DNA of 64,000 nucleotides from contig CAVRRQ010000003.1 of assembly GCA_963723595.1 (NCBI GenBank), positions 551,964 to 615,963 on the forward strand, given 5' to 3'. Origin of the DNA: RYN-230 sp963723595. GTDB lineage: Bacteria > Actinomycetota > Actinomycetes > Streptosporangiales > Streptosporangiaceae. Position numbers and translations under genes: made by a program. Positions 1 to 9,068 of this stretch are shown here, one piece after another (the first letter of the stretch is position 1; the number at the start of each line of letters is the position of its first letter). The notes beneath the pieces are model-generated. The model was not told where the DNA came from, made no database searches, and saw only the letters and a program-made list of their open reading frames with translations.

Positions 1-1980
1 GCAGCCCACGCGGGGGCAGCCAGTGCTGGGGCAGCCCGGAGCGGCATGCCCGGCGAGATCCAGAAGCTGCTGGCCGGGCTGGCGGACGGGTCCCGGTCCG
101 GGGCCGTGGCCCTGGGCGCCGCGCTGACCGGCACGCCCGCCGCCGACGGCGGCCTGATCCTCGACGGCGAGTCGGGGCCGGTTCTCGGGGGCAGCCTGGC
201 CGACCTGGTGGTGCTGCCGGTGCTGTGCGGGCCGGGCGGGGCCGGGACGCAGGAGCGCTGGGCCGTGGTGGACGCCGCGGACCTGGCCGTCACCGGGCTG
301 GACAGCCTGGACCTGACCCGGCCGCTGGCCACGGTCCGCGCTGACCGGCTGCCGGTGCCGGCCGGGCGGGTCCTGCCCGGCCTGGGCCGCAGCGAGGTCA
401 CCAGCCTGGCGGCCACGCTGTTCGCCGCGGAAGCGTCCGGCATCGCCGGCTGGGCGGTGCGGACCGCGGCGGAGTACGCGAAGATCCGGCACCAGTTCGG
501 CCGGCCGATCGGCCAGTTCCAGGCGGTCAAGCACCGGTGCGCCCGGATGCTCACCGCGGCCGAGCAGGCCGCCGGCGGCCGCGTGGGACGCCGCGGCCGC
601 GTGGGACGAGGTGCCCGCGCCGGATCAGGTGAGGGCGCCCCAAGTTCACTATGCCGCCGCGGTGGCCGCGGTCGTGGCGCTCGACGCGGCGGTCAGCTGC
701 ACCCACGAGTGCATCCAGGTCCTCGGCGGGATCGGCTACACCTGGGAGCACCCGGCGCACCGGTACTACCGGCGCGCGCTGTCGCTGCGCGCGCTGCTCG
801 GCCCGGCCGCGGACTGGGCCCGCCAGGTCGCGGAGCTGGCCCTCGGCGGCGTCCGCCGGCCGGTCCGGGTCGATCTGCCCGCGGACGCCGGGCCGCTGCG
901 CGCGCAGATCCGCGCGGACCTGGCCGCCGTCGCGGCGCTGGAGCGCCGGGAGCAGACCGCGCGGACTGGCGGCCGGCGGCTGGGTGGTCCCGCATCTGCC
1001 CGCGCCCTGGGGCCGGGCGGCCGGCCCGCTGGAGCAGCTGGTCATCGCGGAGGAGATGAAGCACGCCGGGCTGCGCGCCCCGGGCCTGCTGATCGGCGCC
1101 TGGGTCGTCCCGGCCCTGGTCAGCTACGGCACCCCGGCCCAGCAGGAGCGGTTCCTGCCCGCCACGCTGCGCGGCGAGATCACCTGGTGCCAGCTGTTCA
1201 GCGAACCCGGGGCCGGGTCGGACCTGGCCGGGCTGACCACCCGCGCTGAGCGCGATGGAGAAGGCCGGGGGTGGCGGCTGACCGGCCAGAAGGTCTGGAC
1301 GTCGCTCGCCAAGGAGGCGGACTGGGCCATCTGCGTGGCCCGCACGGATCCGTCCACCCGGCGCCACGCGGGCATCACCTATTTCCTGGTGGACATGAAA
1401 TCGCCGGGGGTGACCGTGCGCCCGCTGCGCGAGATGACCGGGGACGCCCTGTTCAACGAGGTCTTCCTGGACGGCGTGCTGGTGCCGGACGACCTGGTGG
1501 TGGGCGAGGTCGGCGACGGCTGGCGGGTGGCCCGGACCACGCTGGCCAACGAGCGCGTGTCGCTGTCCCGGACCTGGACGTTCGGCTGCGGCACGCCGGA
1601 ACTGCTGGAGGTGCTGAGCGGGCTGGGCGAGGAGGCCCGGCAGAGCCAGCTCGGGACGGCCGGGCGGCTGGTGGCCGAGGGGCACGCGATCGACGTCCTC
1701 GGCATGCGGGTCACGCTGAAGCAGCTGTCCGGGACCGAGCCGGGAGCCACCGGCAGCGTCCGCAAGCTGCTCGGCATGCGCCACGCCCAGGAGATCGCGG
1801 AGTTGTGCTGGTCGATGGAGGGCCCCGGGGCAGCGGTGCCGGAGTCGTGCTCCATGGGCCCGGCAGGTCCTGCTGACCAGGGCCCTGACGATCGGCGGGG
1901 GGACCACCGACATCCAGCTGAACATCATCGGCGAGCGCATCCTCGGCCTGCCGCGCGACCCCGAGCCGCCCACCGGATAG
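1..1980 (+). pseudogene. Two-domain acyl-CoA dehydrogenase, 5' partial, with three frame breaks
   Basis: Flavin-dependent oxidation of acyl-CoA to enoyl-CoA in fatty acid or sterol side-chain breakdown. The reading frame is open at base 1, so the true start lies outside the window. Frame 1 carries the end of a first dehydrogenase domain (IRHQFGRPIGQFQAVKHR). Frame 2 from about 600 continues it (IQVLGGIGYTWEHPAHRYYR). Frame 3 from about 970 carries a second domain (WCQLFSEPGAGSDLAGLTTR, GQKVWTS). Frame 1 resumes near 1845 and ends with NIIGERILGLPRDP and TAG at 1978-1980. Each step fits one extra base in GC-rich sequence. The conserved residues on both sides of every break show that this was one fused protein. 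Either the gene is decaying or the assembly has indels. High certainty of family, low certainty that it is functional. Confidence 0.85.
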
Positions 1981-2106
1981 CCCGCCGGGCTGCGCGCCCG
2001 CCCGCTGCCGGGGACATCACCGGCAATCCACCCCGGACACGCCTCGCCTCCCGGCCAATCCGTGCTGGCCGCGCTAGCCTACTGAAAGCCGGCATCTGGG
2101 GGGCCG

Positions 2107-3693
2107 ATGGCCGACAGCGACGACGCCGCGATGGGTGGATACCGTGAACCTGGCTGGATGGCCGGTTCCGGTTCCCGTCCTGCGGCCAGCGGCCCGGGCG
2201 GGCCCGGCGGGCCGCCCGGCGCGCCGGAAGAGCCGATGACCGGACCGGGCCAGCGCGGGGATCTGCCTGCGCCCCCGCCCCGTGGCGGGCGGCGGCGGCC
2301 CGCACCGTCCGCCGCGCAGCAGCGGCTGATGACCCACATCGCGGCCGGGCGCAAGGCCCGGCGGCGCCGCCTCATGCTGGCCGTGAGCGCCGCCCTGTCC
2401 GCGGTGGTGCTGTTCGCCGCCGGGACGGCCTGGGGATTCACCAGCTACATCAACGACACCATCGGCCGGGTCAACGCGGGCACCGCGGGCACCCCGGCGA
2501 GCGGGCCGCTGAACGTGCTGCTGGCCGGGGTGGACCAGCGCTCCGGGCTGACCCGCCACCAGGAACTCGCGCTGCACGTCGGCAACGACGTCAGCTCCAA
2601 CTCCGACACGATGATGCTGATCCACGTGTCCGGCGACCGGAGCCGGGTCACCGTGATCAGCATTCCCCGCGACTCCTGGGTGAGCATCCCCGGGCACGGC
2701 ATGAACAAGATCAACGCGGCCTACGGCCTGGGCGGCCCGAAGCTCGTGGTCCAGACCGTGGAGCAGAACACCGGGCTGACCATCAACGACTTCGTCCAGG
2801 TCAACTTCCTCGGCTTCGTCAAGGTCATCGACGCCCTGGGCGGCGTCAGCATCTGCCTGCCGTTCGCGGTGGATGACCCCTACAGCGGGCTGCACCTGTC
2901 CAAGGGGCGCCACCACGTCAGCGGGATCACGGCGCTGGAGTACGCCCGGGACCGCCACTCGTTCGCCACCTCGGACCTGGCCCGGATCCAGGACCAGCAG
3001 CGCCTGCTGTCCTCGATGCTCAGCGAGGCGATCAGCTCCGGGACGCTGGGCAACCCGGTCAAGCTGGACCGGTTCCTGCGGGCCGCGCTGGCCGCGATCA
3101 AGGTGGACCAGGGCCTCAACGTGGCGGCGCTCGCGGACCAGATGCGCGGCATCTCCCCTGGCGACGTCCGGTTCATGACCGTGCCGCTGTCCAACTACAA
3201 CTACCAGACCCCGACCGGCCAGCTGGCGGTGCTGTGGGACGCCAAGGAGTCGCAGGCCCTGTTCGGCGAGCTGAAGAACGACAAGCCCGCCACGAAGCCC
3301 AGGCCCGCGCCCGCCCGGACGGCCAGCCGGAAGCTGCACCGGAGCCAGGTGCCGGTCGAGGTGTGGAACGGCACGCTGATCAGCGGCCTGTCCGCCACCA
3401 CCGGCGCCGACCTGACCCGGCTGGGCTTCCCGGTCAAGGCCGGGCTGACCTGGCCCGTTCACGACATCAGCCAGACCCTGATCGAGTACCCGCCCGGGGA
3501 CGCCGCCGGGGCCAGGCTGGTCCGGAAGGACATCCCCGGCGGCTCACTGAGGCAGATGAAGGGCCTGGCCAGGGTGCGGGTCATCCTGGGCACGAACGGC
3601 TACTCCGTGACCTCCCCGACGGCCACGCCGAATCCGGGGGCGTCCTCCAGCGGCGTCCCGTCCGCCACCGCCGCCCAGGACGCCTGCCACTAG
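2107..3693 (+). CDS. LytR-CpsA-Psr (LCP) family glycopolymer transferase
   Basis: LCP proteins move lipid-linked glycopolymers onto peptidoglycan outside the membrane. The 528-residue protein has a Pro/Gly-rich cytoplasmic start (1-80), basic residues and one membrane helix (about 90-110), then the LCP domain (about 138-320). Family signatures are visible: NVLLAGVDQR, SDTMMLIHVSGD, VISIPRDSWV, KINAAYGLGG and GITALEYARDRH. The C-terminal part (about 418-505, from VEVWNGT) is a LytR_C domain. ATG 2107 follows a G-rich stretch (GGGGGGCC). The gene is monocistronic by spacing. Nothing in the catalytic region looks broken. The physiological substrate (teichoic acid, arabinogalactan-like or capsule) cannot be read from the sequence. 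Confidence 0.92.
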   Translation: MADSDDAAMGGYREPGWMAGSGSRPAASGPGGPGGPPGAPEEPMTGPGQRGDLPAPPPRGGRRRPAPSAAQQRLMTHIAAGRKARRRRLMLAVSAALSAVVLFAAGTAWGFTSYINDTIGRVNAGTAGTPASGPLNVLLAGVDQRSGLTRHQELALHVGNDVSSNSDTMMLIHVSGDRSRVTVISIPRDSWVSIPGHGMNKINAAYGLGGPKLVVQTVEQNTGLTINDFVQVNFLGFVKVIDALGGVSICLPFAVDDPYSGLHLSKGRHHVSGITALEYARDRHSFATSDLARIQDQQRLLSSMLSEAISSGTLGNPVKLDRFLRAALAAIKVDQGLNVAALADQMRGISPGDVRFMTVPLSNYNYQTPTGQLAVLWDAKESQALFGELKNDKPATKPRPAPARTASRKLHRSQVPVEVWNGTLISGLSATTGADLTRLGFPVKAGLTWPVHDISQTLIEYPPGDAAGARLVRKDIPGGSLRQMKGLARVRVILGTNGYSVTSPTATPNPGASSSGVPSATAAQDACH

Positions 3694-3999
3694 CCGGGCT
3701 AACCGGCGACATGACCCTCAGCTAAATCCCTGTTCCCGGCGGGCCGTAAGCACTTCGCGCCATCGCATGGAATCGGGATAAAGTACGCGATTCGGTCGAC
3801 CTTCGTTCGGCCGCGCCTGCAATTCCCTGCAATAGGCGTGCCACCCCTGCAATCCCGCGGTCAACTCGAGCAAATTCTTCAGAGCGGGCGCCGGTCGATG
3901 GTTAATTTAATTGTCTATGGGACGGATGGTGTGCGATGCACCTATAGTTCCATACTTGCGGATCTGTAAGCCGTGTGAACGGGGTGACATTACTCGCCC
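3694..3999. other. Intergenic region between LCP and MFS genes
   Basis: About 300 bases without a supported gene. The last 100 bases are clearly less GC-rich than the surroundings (for example GGTTAATTTAATTGTC near 3900) and probably hold the promoter of the downstream exporter. I could not define a convincing -35/-10 pair or operator. Confidence 0.4.
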
Positions 4000-5721
4000 A
4001 TGACGCGTCACAACCGGGGTGTGCGCGCGCGCCAGGCGATCCCTGGGCGCCATCAGCTGATTCTTGCCACGTGCTGCCTGAGCCTGTTCATCGTGGGCCT
4101 TGACAACACGATCGTCAATGTCGCGCTGCCGACGATCGCCAGAGGGCTGAGTGCCTCCGTATCCGGCCTGCAGTGGATCGTCGATGGTTACACGATGGTC
4201 CTGGCCAGTCTGGTGATGCTCGCGGGGGCCACGGCCGACCGCTTCGGCCGCCGGCGCGTTTTCCAGATCGGGCTGACCGTGTTCACCGTCAGCTCGGCAC
4301 TGTGCTCCGTGGCGCCCAGCCTTAGGTGGCTGGTCGCATTCCGCGTGCTGCAGGCGATCGGCGGATCGATGCTCAACCCCGTCGCGGTATCCATTATCGC
4401 CAGTGTCTTCAAGGGAAGGGCCGAGCGGGCCTGGGCGATCGGGGTCTGGATAAGCATGTTCGGCGTGAGCATGGCGCTCGGGCCGCTCCTCGGGGGAATA
4501 CTGACCAGCACGGTCGGCTGGCGGAGCATTTTCTGGGTCAACGTGCCGGTCGGGCTGGTCGCCATCGCCCTGGCCGCCAGGTACATCCCGGAATCGCGGC
4601 CCGGCGCCCAGCGCAGGCCCGACCTGGTCGCCCAGATCCTGGTCATTGTCATGGTCGGGTCCCTGATCTACGCAATCATCGAGGGCGCGCGGACGGACTG
4701 GCGTGAACCCGCGATCCGCGGTCTCTTCGGGCTGGCCGGGCTGGCGCTGGTGGTTCTCGTCCTGTGGGATCTGCGCCGGAAGGACCCCCTGATCGATCCC
4801 CGCTTCTTCCGCAACCTGCCGTTCACCGGGGCGGTGCTGACCGGCATCTGCGCGTTCGGCTGCCTGGGCGGTTTCCTCTTCCTGGTCACGCTCTACCTGC
4901 AGGACGCGCGGGGCCTGTCGGCGCTGGACGCGGGCCTGCACATGCTGCCCGCGGCCGCGGCGATGGCCGTCTGCCCGCTGCTGGCGGCCCGGCTGGCGGC
5001 CCGCAACGGCCTGCGGGTCCCGCTGACGCTGGGCGGCGGCGCCCTGGCCCTGAGCATGGCCGCGATGTCGCGGCTGACCGCGTTTTCCGGAGAGTTCTAC
5101 CTCATCGCGGCCTTCATGGTGTTCGGCATCGGCCTGGGCATGGTCAACGGCCAGATCAGCACCGCAGCCGTCTCGGCCATGCCGCCCAGCCAGGCGGGCC
5201 TGGCCTCCGGCATTGCTTCCGCCAGCCGCCAGCTGGGTCAGGCCCTCGGCGTGGCGATCAGCGGCGCGTTGCTGAACACGAACCTGCACGGGCCGATACA
5301 AACGGAGTTTGCTTCCGCGAGCCGCCCGGCCTGGCTGTTGCTGACCGGGTGCGGGTGCGCCGTGCTGGTGCTCGGCCTGACGACCACGCGCCCCCTGCCT
5401 CCGCACGGCGCGGCGGAGGTGGCCGGCGGTAGCCCGGCGGAGAGCGTCGCCGGTAGCCCGGCGGAGCGGGTCGCCGGCGTTCCGGCGGGGAAGCAGGAGA
5501 CGCTCCTGCGCCCGGCGAGGGTGCCAGCGCAGACTGTCCAGGACCTGGAAAGGCCTCCGGAGAACCTGGAACCACTGACGGAGCCGATCTGGGTCCGGCG
5601 CGAGCCGGTTACCCGGCAGCCCGGCTATCCCGGGCCAGCATCCGGGAACCCGTCCGTACTCACGCGGCGTGACCAGGTCTATTACCGCCGGCGCTGGCGG
5701 GCGGATGACGAGGGGGACTAG
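4000..5721 (+). CDS. MFS transporter, DHA2 (EmrB/QacA) family drug exporter
   Basis: Proton-driven export of drugs or other amphiphiles across the cytoplasmic membrane. The 573-residue protein has the 14-helix DHA2 pattern. Motif D1 is LDNTIVNVALP (34-44), motif A is GATADRFGRRRVF, motif B RVLQAIGGSMLNPV and motif C is GPLLGGILTSTVGWR. The C-terminal 110 or so residues form a soluble tail with short repeats (GSPAESVAGSPAERVAG), longer than usual for the family. The stop TAG (5719-5721) overlaps the stop of the convergent gene in one CTAG. No regulator is adjacent, so the substrate is unknown. Confidence 0.92.
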   Translation: MTRHNRGVRARQAIPGRHQLILATCCLSLFIVGLDNTIVNVALPTIARGLSASVSGLQWIVDGYTMVLASLVMLAGATADRFGRRRVFQIGLTVFTVSSALCSVAPSLRWLVAFRVLQAIGGSMLNPVAVSIIASVFKGRAERAWAIGVWISMFGVSMALGPLLGGILTSTVGWRSIFWVNVPVGLVAIALAARYIPESRPGAQRRPDLVAQILVIVMVGSLIYAIIEGARTDWREPAIRGLFGLAGLALVVLVLWDLRRKDPLIDPRFFRNLPFTGAVLTGICAFGCLGGFLFLVTLYLQDARGLSALDAGLHMLPAAAAMAVCPLLAARLAARNGLRVPLTLGGGALALSMAAMSRLTAFSGEFYLIAAFMVFGIGLGMVNGQISTAAVSAMPPSQAGLASGIASASRQLGQALGVAISGALLNTNLHGPIQTEFASASRPAWLLLTGCGCAVLVLGLTTTRPLPPHGAAEVAGGSPAESVAGSPAERVAGVPAGKQETLLRPARVPAQTVQDLERPPENLEPLTEPIWVRREPVTRQPGYPGPASGNPSVLTRRDQVYYRRRWRADDEGD

Positions 5722-6146
5722 CCCGCCGGCGGGGCGCTCTCTCCCTGGCCGCTTGCTCCCGGGCCGCTTGCTCCCGGGCCGCTTGCTCCCGGGCCGCTTG
5801 CTCCCGGGGTGCTTGCTCCCGGGGTGCTCTCTCCGGGGGTGCTCTCTCCCGGAGAACTGCCCCCCGGGGCACCGTCTCCGGGGGCACTGGCGTCCGGATC
5901 ACCGAGCCCCTGGGACGCCTCCTGCCGGGACAGCGCATCCACCAGCCGGTCGATCTTGTCCTGGCTGTCCGGGGTCCCCCGCCCGGTGCGCTCCGCGTAC
6001 ACGGTCGCGCCCAGGTCGCGGAACATCGCATCCGCCCGCCGCTTGGCCTGGGCCTGATCCAGCTTGACCTTGCCCTCGCGCGCCGTGTCCTGGGCCATCT
6101 GGGCGATTTGCGTGCCCTGCGCCCGGACCTTGTCCATAAGTCCCAT
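5718..6146 (-). CDS. Small conserved actinobacterial protein with C-terminal PGAS repeats
   Basis: A 142-residue protein of unknown function. ATG at 6146 is preceded by a strong GGAGG ribosome site (CGGCGGAGGCGGTC). Residues 1-60 are charged and helical (MGLMDKVRAQGTQIAQMAQ, then QAKRRADAMFRDLGATVYAE), resembling small hypothetical proteins common in actinomycetes. The C-terminal third is low complexity: tandem five-residue units of type PGEST/PGAST/PGASG encoded by 15-base DNA repeats. There is no signal peptide or membrane helix. It converges with the MFS gene and shares its CTAG stop. The conserved N-terminal half suggests a real gene; the repeat tail probably varies between strains. Confidence 0.75.
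   Translation of the reverse strand: MGLMDKVRAQGTQIAQMAQDTAREGKVKLDQAQAKRRADAMFRDLGATVYAERTGRGTPDSQDKIDRLVDALSRQEASQGLGDPDASAPGDGAPGGSSPGESTPGESTPGASTPGASGPGASGPGASGPGASGQGESAPPAG
5747..5851. repeat. Tandem 15-base coding repeat
   Basis: About seven imperfect copies of a 15-base unit (type GGCCGCTTGCTCCCG), the first four nearly identical. They encode PGASx/PGESx pentapeptides at the C-terminus of the minus-strand small protein. The repeat is in frame, so copy-number change would only alter tail length. Confidence 0.9.
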
Positions 6147-6428
6147 GACCGCCTCCGCCGTAGCTCTCGCAGGTTGACGCTCTCTGCAGAGCAGGATATG
6201 CCGCCTCACGTGTCCCTCAGATGTGACCGAGGGTAACCGCACTAAACCACTGCGGAGAGTAGTCGTAAGGTAATGGATTGTCCGGATGGACCGGGCTAAT
6301 TCGGTTGTTCTCACCGCACCGGCGGACAACCCGACATTACAATCCTGTGAAGCCCCGCCCGGTTCGTTTCGTTCGTGCCTTACGTCCGGGTGCCCGCCAC
6401 TGGCTTCTGGATGGAGAAAGGGTCGACG

Positions 6429-8046
6429 ATGGCCGGTGTCATCGAACGCAGGGGGGGTTCCAGGGCAGCACCACGGCATCGCAAGGGCCGGGCCCTGCTT
6501 CCCCCGCCTTCCCGCGACTCGGTGCCCCCGGTGCTCCCGACCCCGCCGCTGGACAGTGAGAAGTTCTCCTACGTCCGCCGGCACATCTGGGTGCTCACCC
6601 TCTGCTCGGTGCTCAGCTTCCCGCCCCTGGTGTACAGCCAGATCCGGATGGTCGAGAACTCCCACTGGTTCATCCTCTACGCGCCGTTCGCGGTGTTCGG
6701 CGCGTTCTGCTTCCTGCTGTCCATGATCGTGGACGGGATGAGCCGCAGCTTCGACCTGGATGAGCACAAGCGCATCGTGGCCGCCTGGGCACCCCGGCGC
6801 TACCCGTCGGTGGACATCTTCCTGCCGGTCTGCGGCGAGCCGATCGAGGTGCTGCGCAACGCCTGGTCCCACGTGGCCGTGCTGCGCAACCACTACCCGG
6901 GCCGGGTCACCCCCTACGTGCTGGACGACTCGGCCAGCCCGACCCTGAAGGCCATGGCCCGCCACTACGGGTTCGCCTACGCCACCCGCCCGGACCGGGG
7001 CTGGTTCAAGAAGGCCGGCAACCTGCGGTTCGGGTTCCAGATCTCCGACGGCGAGTACATCCTGCTGCTGGACGCCGACTTCGCCCCGCGCCAGGACACG
7101 CTCGACGAGACCCTGCCCTACCTGGACATGTACCCCGACGTGGGGATTGTCCAGACCCCGCAGTTCTTCCATGTCCTGGATCAGCAGACCTGGGTCGAGC
7201 GTGGCGCGGGCGCCATTCAGGAGCTCTTTTACCGGTCCATTCAGACGGCCCGGGCCAAGAAAGGCGGCGCGATCTGCGTCGGGAGCTGCGCGGTCTACCG
7301 GCGCACGGCCCTGGAGCCCAACGGCGGCATGTCCCTCGCGGAGCACTCCGAGGACCTGTGGACCGGCTTCGACCTGCACCGGCTGGGCTGGCGGCTGCAC
7401 TACCTGCCGGTCGCCCTGTCCACCGGCAACTGCCCCGACAACATCCTCGCGTTCGTGAACCAGCAGTACCGCTGGTGCTCGGGGACCATGAGCCTGCTGA
7501 AGGACCGGATCTTCTGGTCGACCAAGCTGCCGCTCTACACCCGGCTGTGCTACCTGACCGGCTTCATCGGGTACGTCTACACCGCCGTCTTCACGTTCGT
7601 GGCGCCCGCGCTGGCCGTCGGCATGATGCTGTTCGTGCCGGGCAGCCTGCTGCTGCGCAACCTGATCTTCGTCGCGCCGGTGCTGTTCTACGCGGGCGTG
7701 ATCTACCCGATGTGGCACCGGGCCCCGTACCGGCTCGAGGCCTGGTCGGTCCGGGTCATCTCGGGCTGGGCCCACGTCTTCGCGCTCTGGGACATGCTGC
7801 GCGGGACGGCTGCGGGGCTGGCAGCCCTCCGGCAGCGGCTCGATGCGGCAGGACGGGCGGCGGCGCTTCTGGGCCGGCCTGATCCTGTGGAGCGGCGGGT
7901 CCGCGGCACTGTGGGCCGGCCTGGCCCTGTGGCGCATGATGACCATGGACCCGTACAACTTCTTCCTCCTCTTCGTGCTCGGCGTGTTCCAGCTCGTGGT
8001 GGTGGGCCGGATCCTCATCCAGCCCCGGGCGGGGTACGTCTCGTGA
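6429..8046 (+). CDS. Membrane GT2 polysaccharide synthase (cellulose-synthase-like), one frameshift
   Basis: Processive beta-glycan synthase of the cytoplasmic membrane. Two helices near the N-terminus precede a GT2 domain with all catalytic elements: LDD (165-167), DAD (215-217), SED with Asp309, and QQYRW (345-349). Several C-terminal helices follow. ATG 6429 has the ribosome site GGAGAAAGGG; an ATG at 6411 is less likely. The frame changes at the GGGG run near 7814-7817. Removing one G restores GWQPSG and a last helix pair (WRMMTMDPYNFFLLFVLG) ending at TGA 8044-8046. This TGA overlaps the GTG of the next gene (GTGA), implying coupled translation. Whether the product is cellulose, mannan or a mixed glycan is unknown. 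The extra G may be a sequencing error. Confidence 0.85.
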
Positions 8047-9068
8047 AGGCCACTGCGAGCATCAGGAACTCCGGGGCCCGCCTGGCCGGGCTGGCGGTAC
8101 TGGGCATCGTGCTCAGCGGCTGCGGCCTGCTCGCCGCGCCGCACACCACCGCGACCACCAGCGGCCAGGACGCCACGGCCGGCTCCGCCCCCAGCGCCCG
8201 GCCCAGCAGCCCGCCCTACAACGTCTCCGCGCTCCTGCACCCGGCCAGCGGGAAGTACTTCGGCCTCGAGGCCGACGGCGCGCCCGACTCGCTGGCCCCG
8301 GTGGACAGCTTCGCGGCCAACACCGGCCGCAAGCCCAACCTCATCGGCCAGTACGTGGCGTGGGGCAAGCCGTTCGACACCCAGGCGGTGACCAACGCCT
8401 GGTCCTACGGCGCGCTGTACTACATGGCCTGGGAACCGTTCGGGGTGAGCGTGCAGTCCATCGCCGCGGGCCGCAGCGACGGCTACATCACCCGCTTCGC
8501 CAAGGCTGTCCGGGCCCTGAACCTGCCCGTCGCGATCAGCTTCGGGCACGAGATGAACGGCAACTGGTACCCGTGGGGAACCAGCCAGACCACCCCGGCC
8601 CAGTTCGTGGCGGCCTGGCGGCACATCCACGACCTGTTCGCCCGGGCCGGGGCGGCCAACGTGATCTGGATCTGGAACCCCAACGTCATCAACCCGGTGC
8701 CGCAGGTCCAGCTCAGGTCGTACTGGCCGGGCCGGGCCTACGTCAGCTGGGTCGGGCTGACCGGGTACTTCGCCACGACCGGCCCGCACACGTTCGCCAC
8801 GCTGTACCAGCCCACGGTGACCGAGATCAGGCAGTTCACCGGCAAGCCGTTTCTCATCGCCGAGACGGCCATCGAGACCGGCCCGGCCGTAGCGGAGTGC
8901 GCCAGAGAGCTGGTCGACTCGGTGACCCAGCATCCGGACGTGCTCGGCTTCGTCTGGTTCGACTACAACAAGCAGGGCATCGACTGGCGCGTCGAATCGC
9001 GCCCGCCCGTGCGCGCGGCGCTCGCCGGTGACGTCTCCGGGCTGCCCCTCGTCAATCCGCGGAAATGA
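8043..9068 (+). CDS. GH26-like glycoside hydrolase lipoprotein
   Basis: Predicted extracellular hydrolase anchored to the membrane. GTG 8043 overlaps the synthase stop. A lipoprotein signal with lipobox LSGC places the modified Cys at 27, followed by a Ser/Thr/Pro linker to about 58. The 341-residue protein resembles family 26 endo-mannanase/glucanase domains: SFGHEMNGNWYPWG gives the acid/base Glu170, and KPFLIAETA gives the candidate nucleophile Glu274. WAW near 128-130 and WIWNPN near 209 line the expected cleft. Pairing with a membrane glycan synthase suggests trimming or release of the nascent polymer, as cellulases do in cellulose operons. This role is inference. The stop overlaps the next ATG (ATGA). 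Confidence 0.85.
   Translation: MKATASIRNSGARLAGLAVLGIVLSGCGLLAAPHTTATTSGQDATAGSAPSARPSSPPYNVSALLHPASGKYFGLEADGAPDSLAPVDSFAANTGRKPNLIGQYVAWGKPFDTQAVTNAWSYGALYYMAWEPFGVSVQSIAAGRSDGYITRFAKAVRALNLPVAISFGHEMNGNWYPWGTSQTTPAQFVAAWRHIHDLFARAGAANVIWIWNPNVINPVPQVQLRSYWPGRAYVSWVGLTGYFATTGPHTFATLYQPTVTEIRQFTGKPFLIAETAIETGPAVAECARELVDSVTQHPDVLGFVWFDYNKQGIDWRVESRPPVRAALAGDVSGLPLVNPRK

Noticed and set aside
3860..3999. Promoter candidates (TTGTCT, TATAGT) before the MFS gene
   Set aside because: The spacing between the two boxes is about 26 bases, too long for a standard promoter.
3907..5406. Long minus-strand open frame opposite the MFS gene
   Set aside because: It is the mirror of a GC-rich gene; composition is Gln/Arg/Gly-rich with no recognisable domain.
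6147..8933. Minus-strand open frame of about 930 residues upstream of the small repeat protein
   Set aside because: Antisense to the GT2/GH26 genes; only the last 142 codons, with their own ribosome site, look like a protein.
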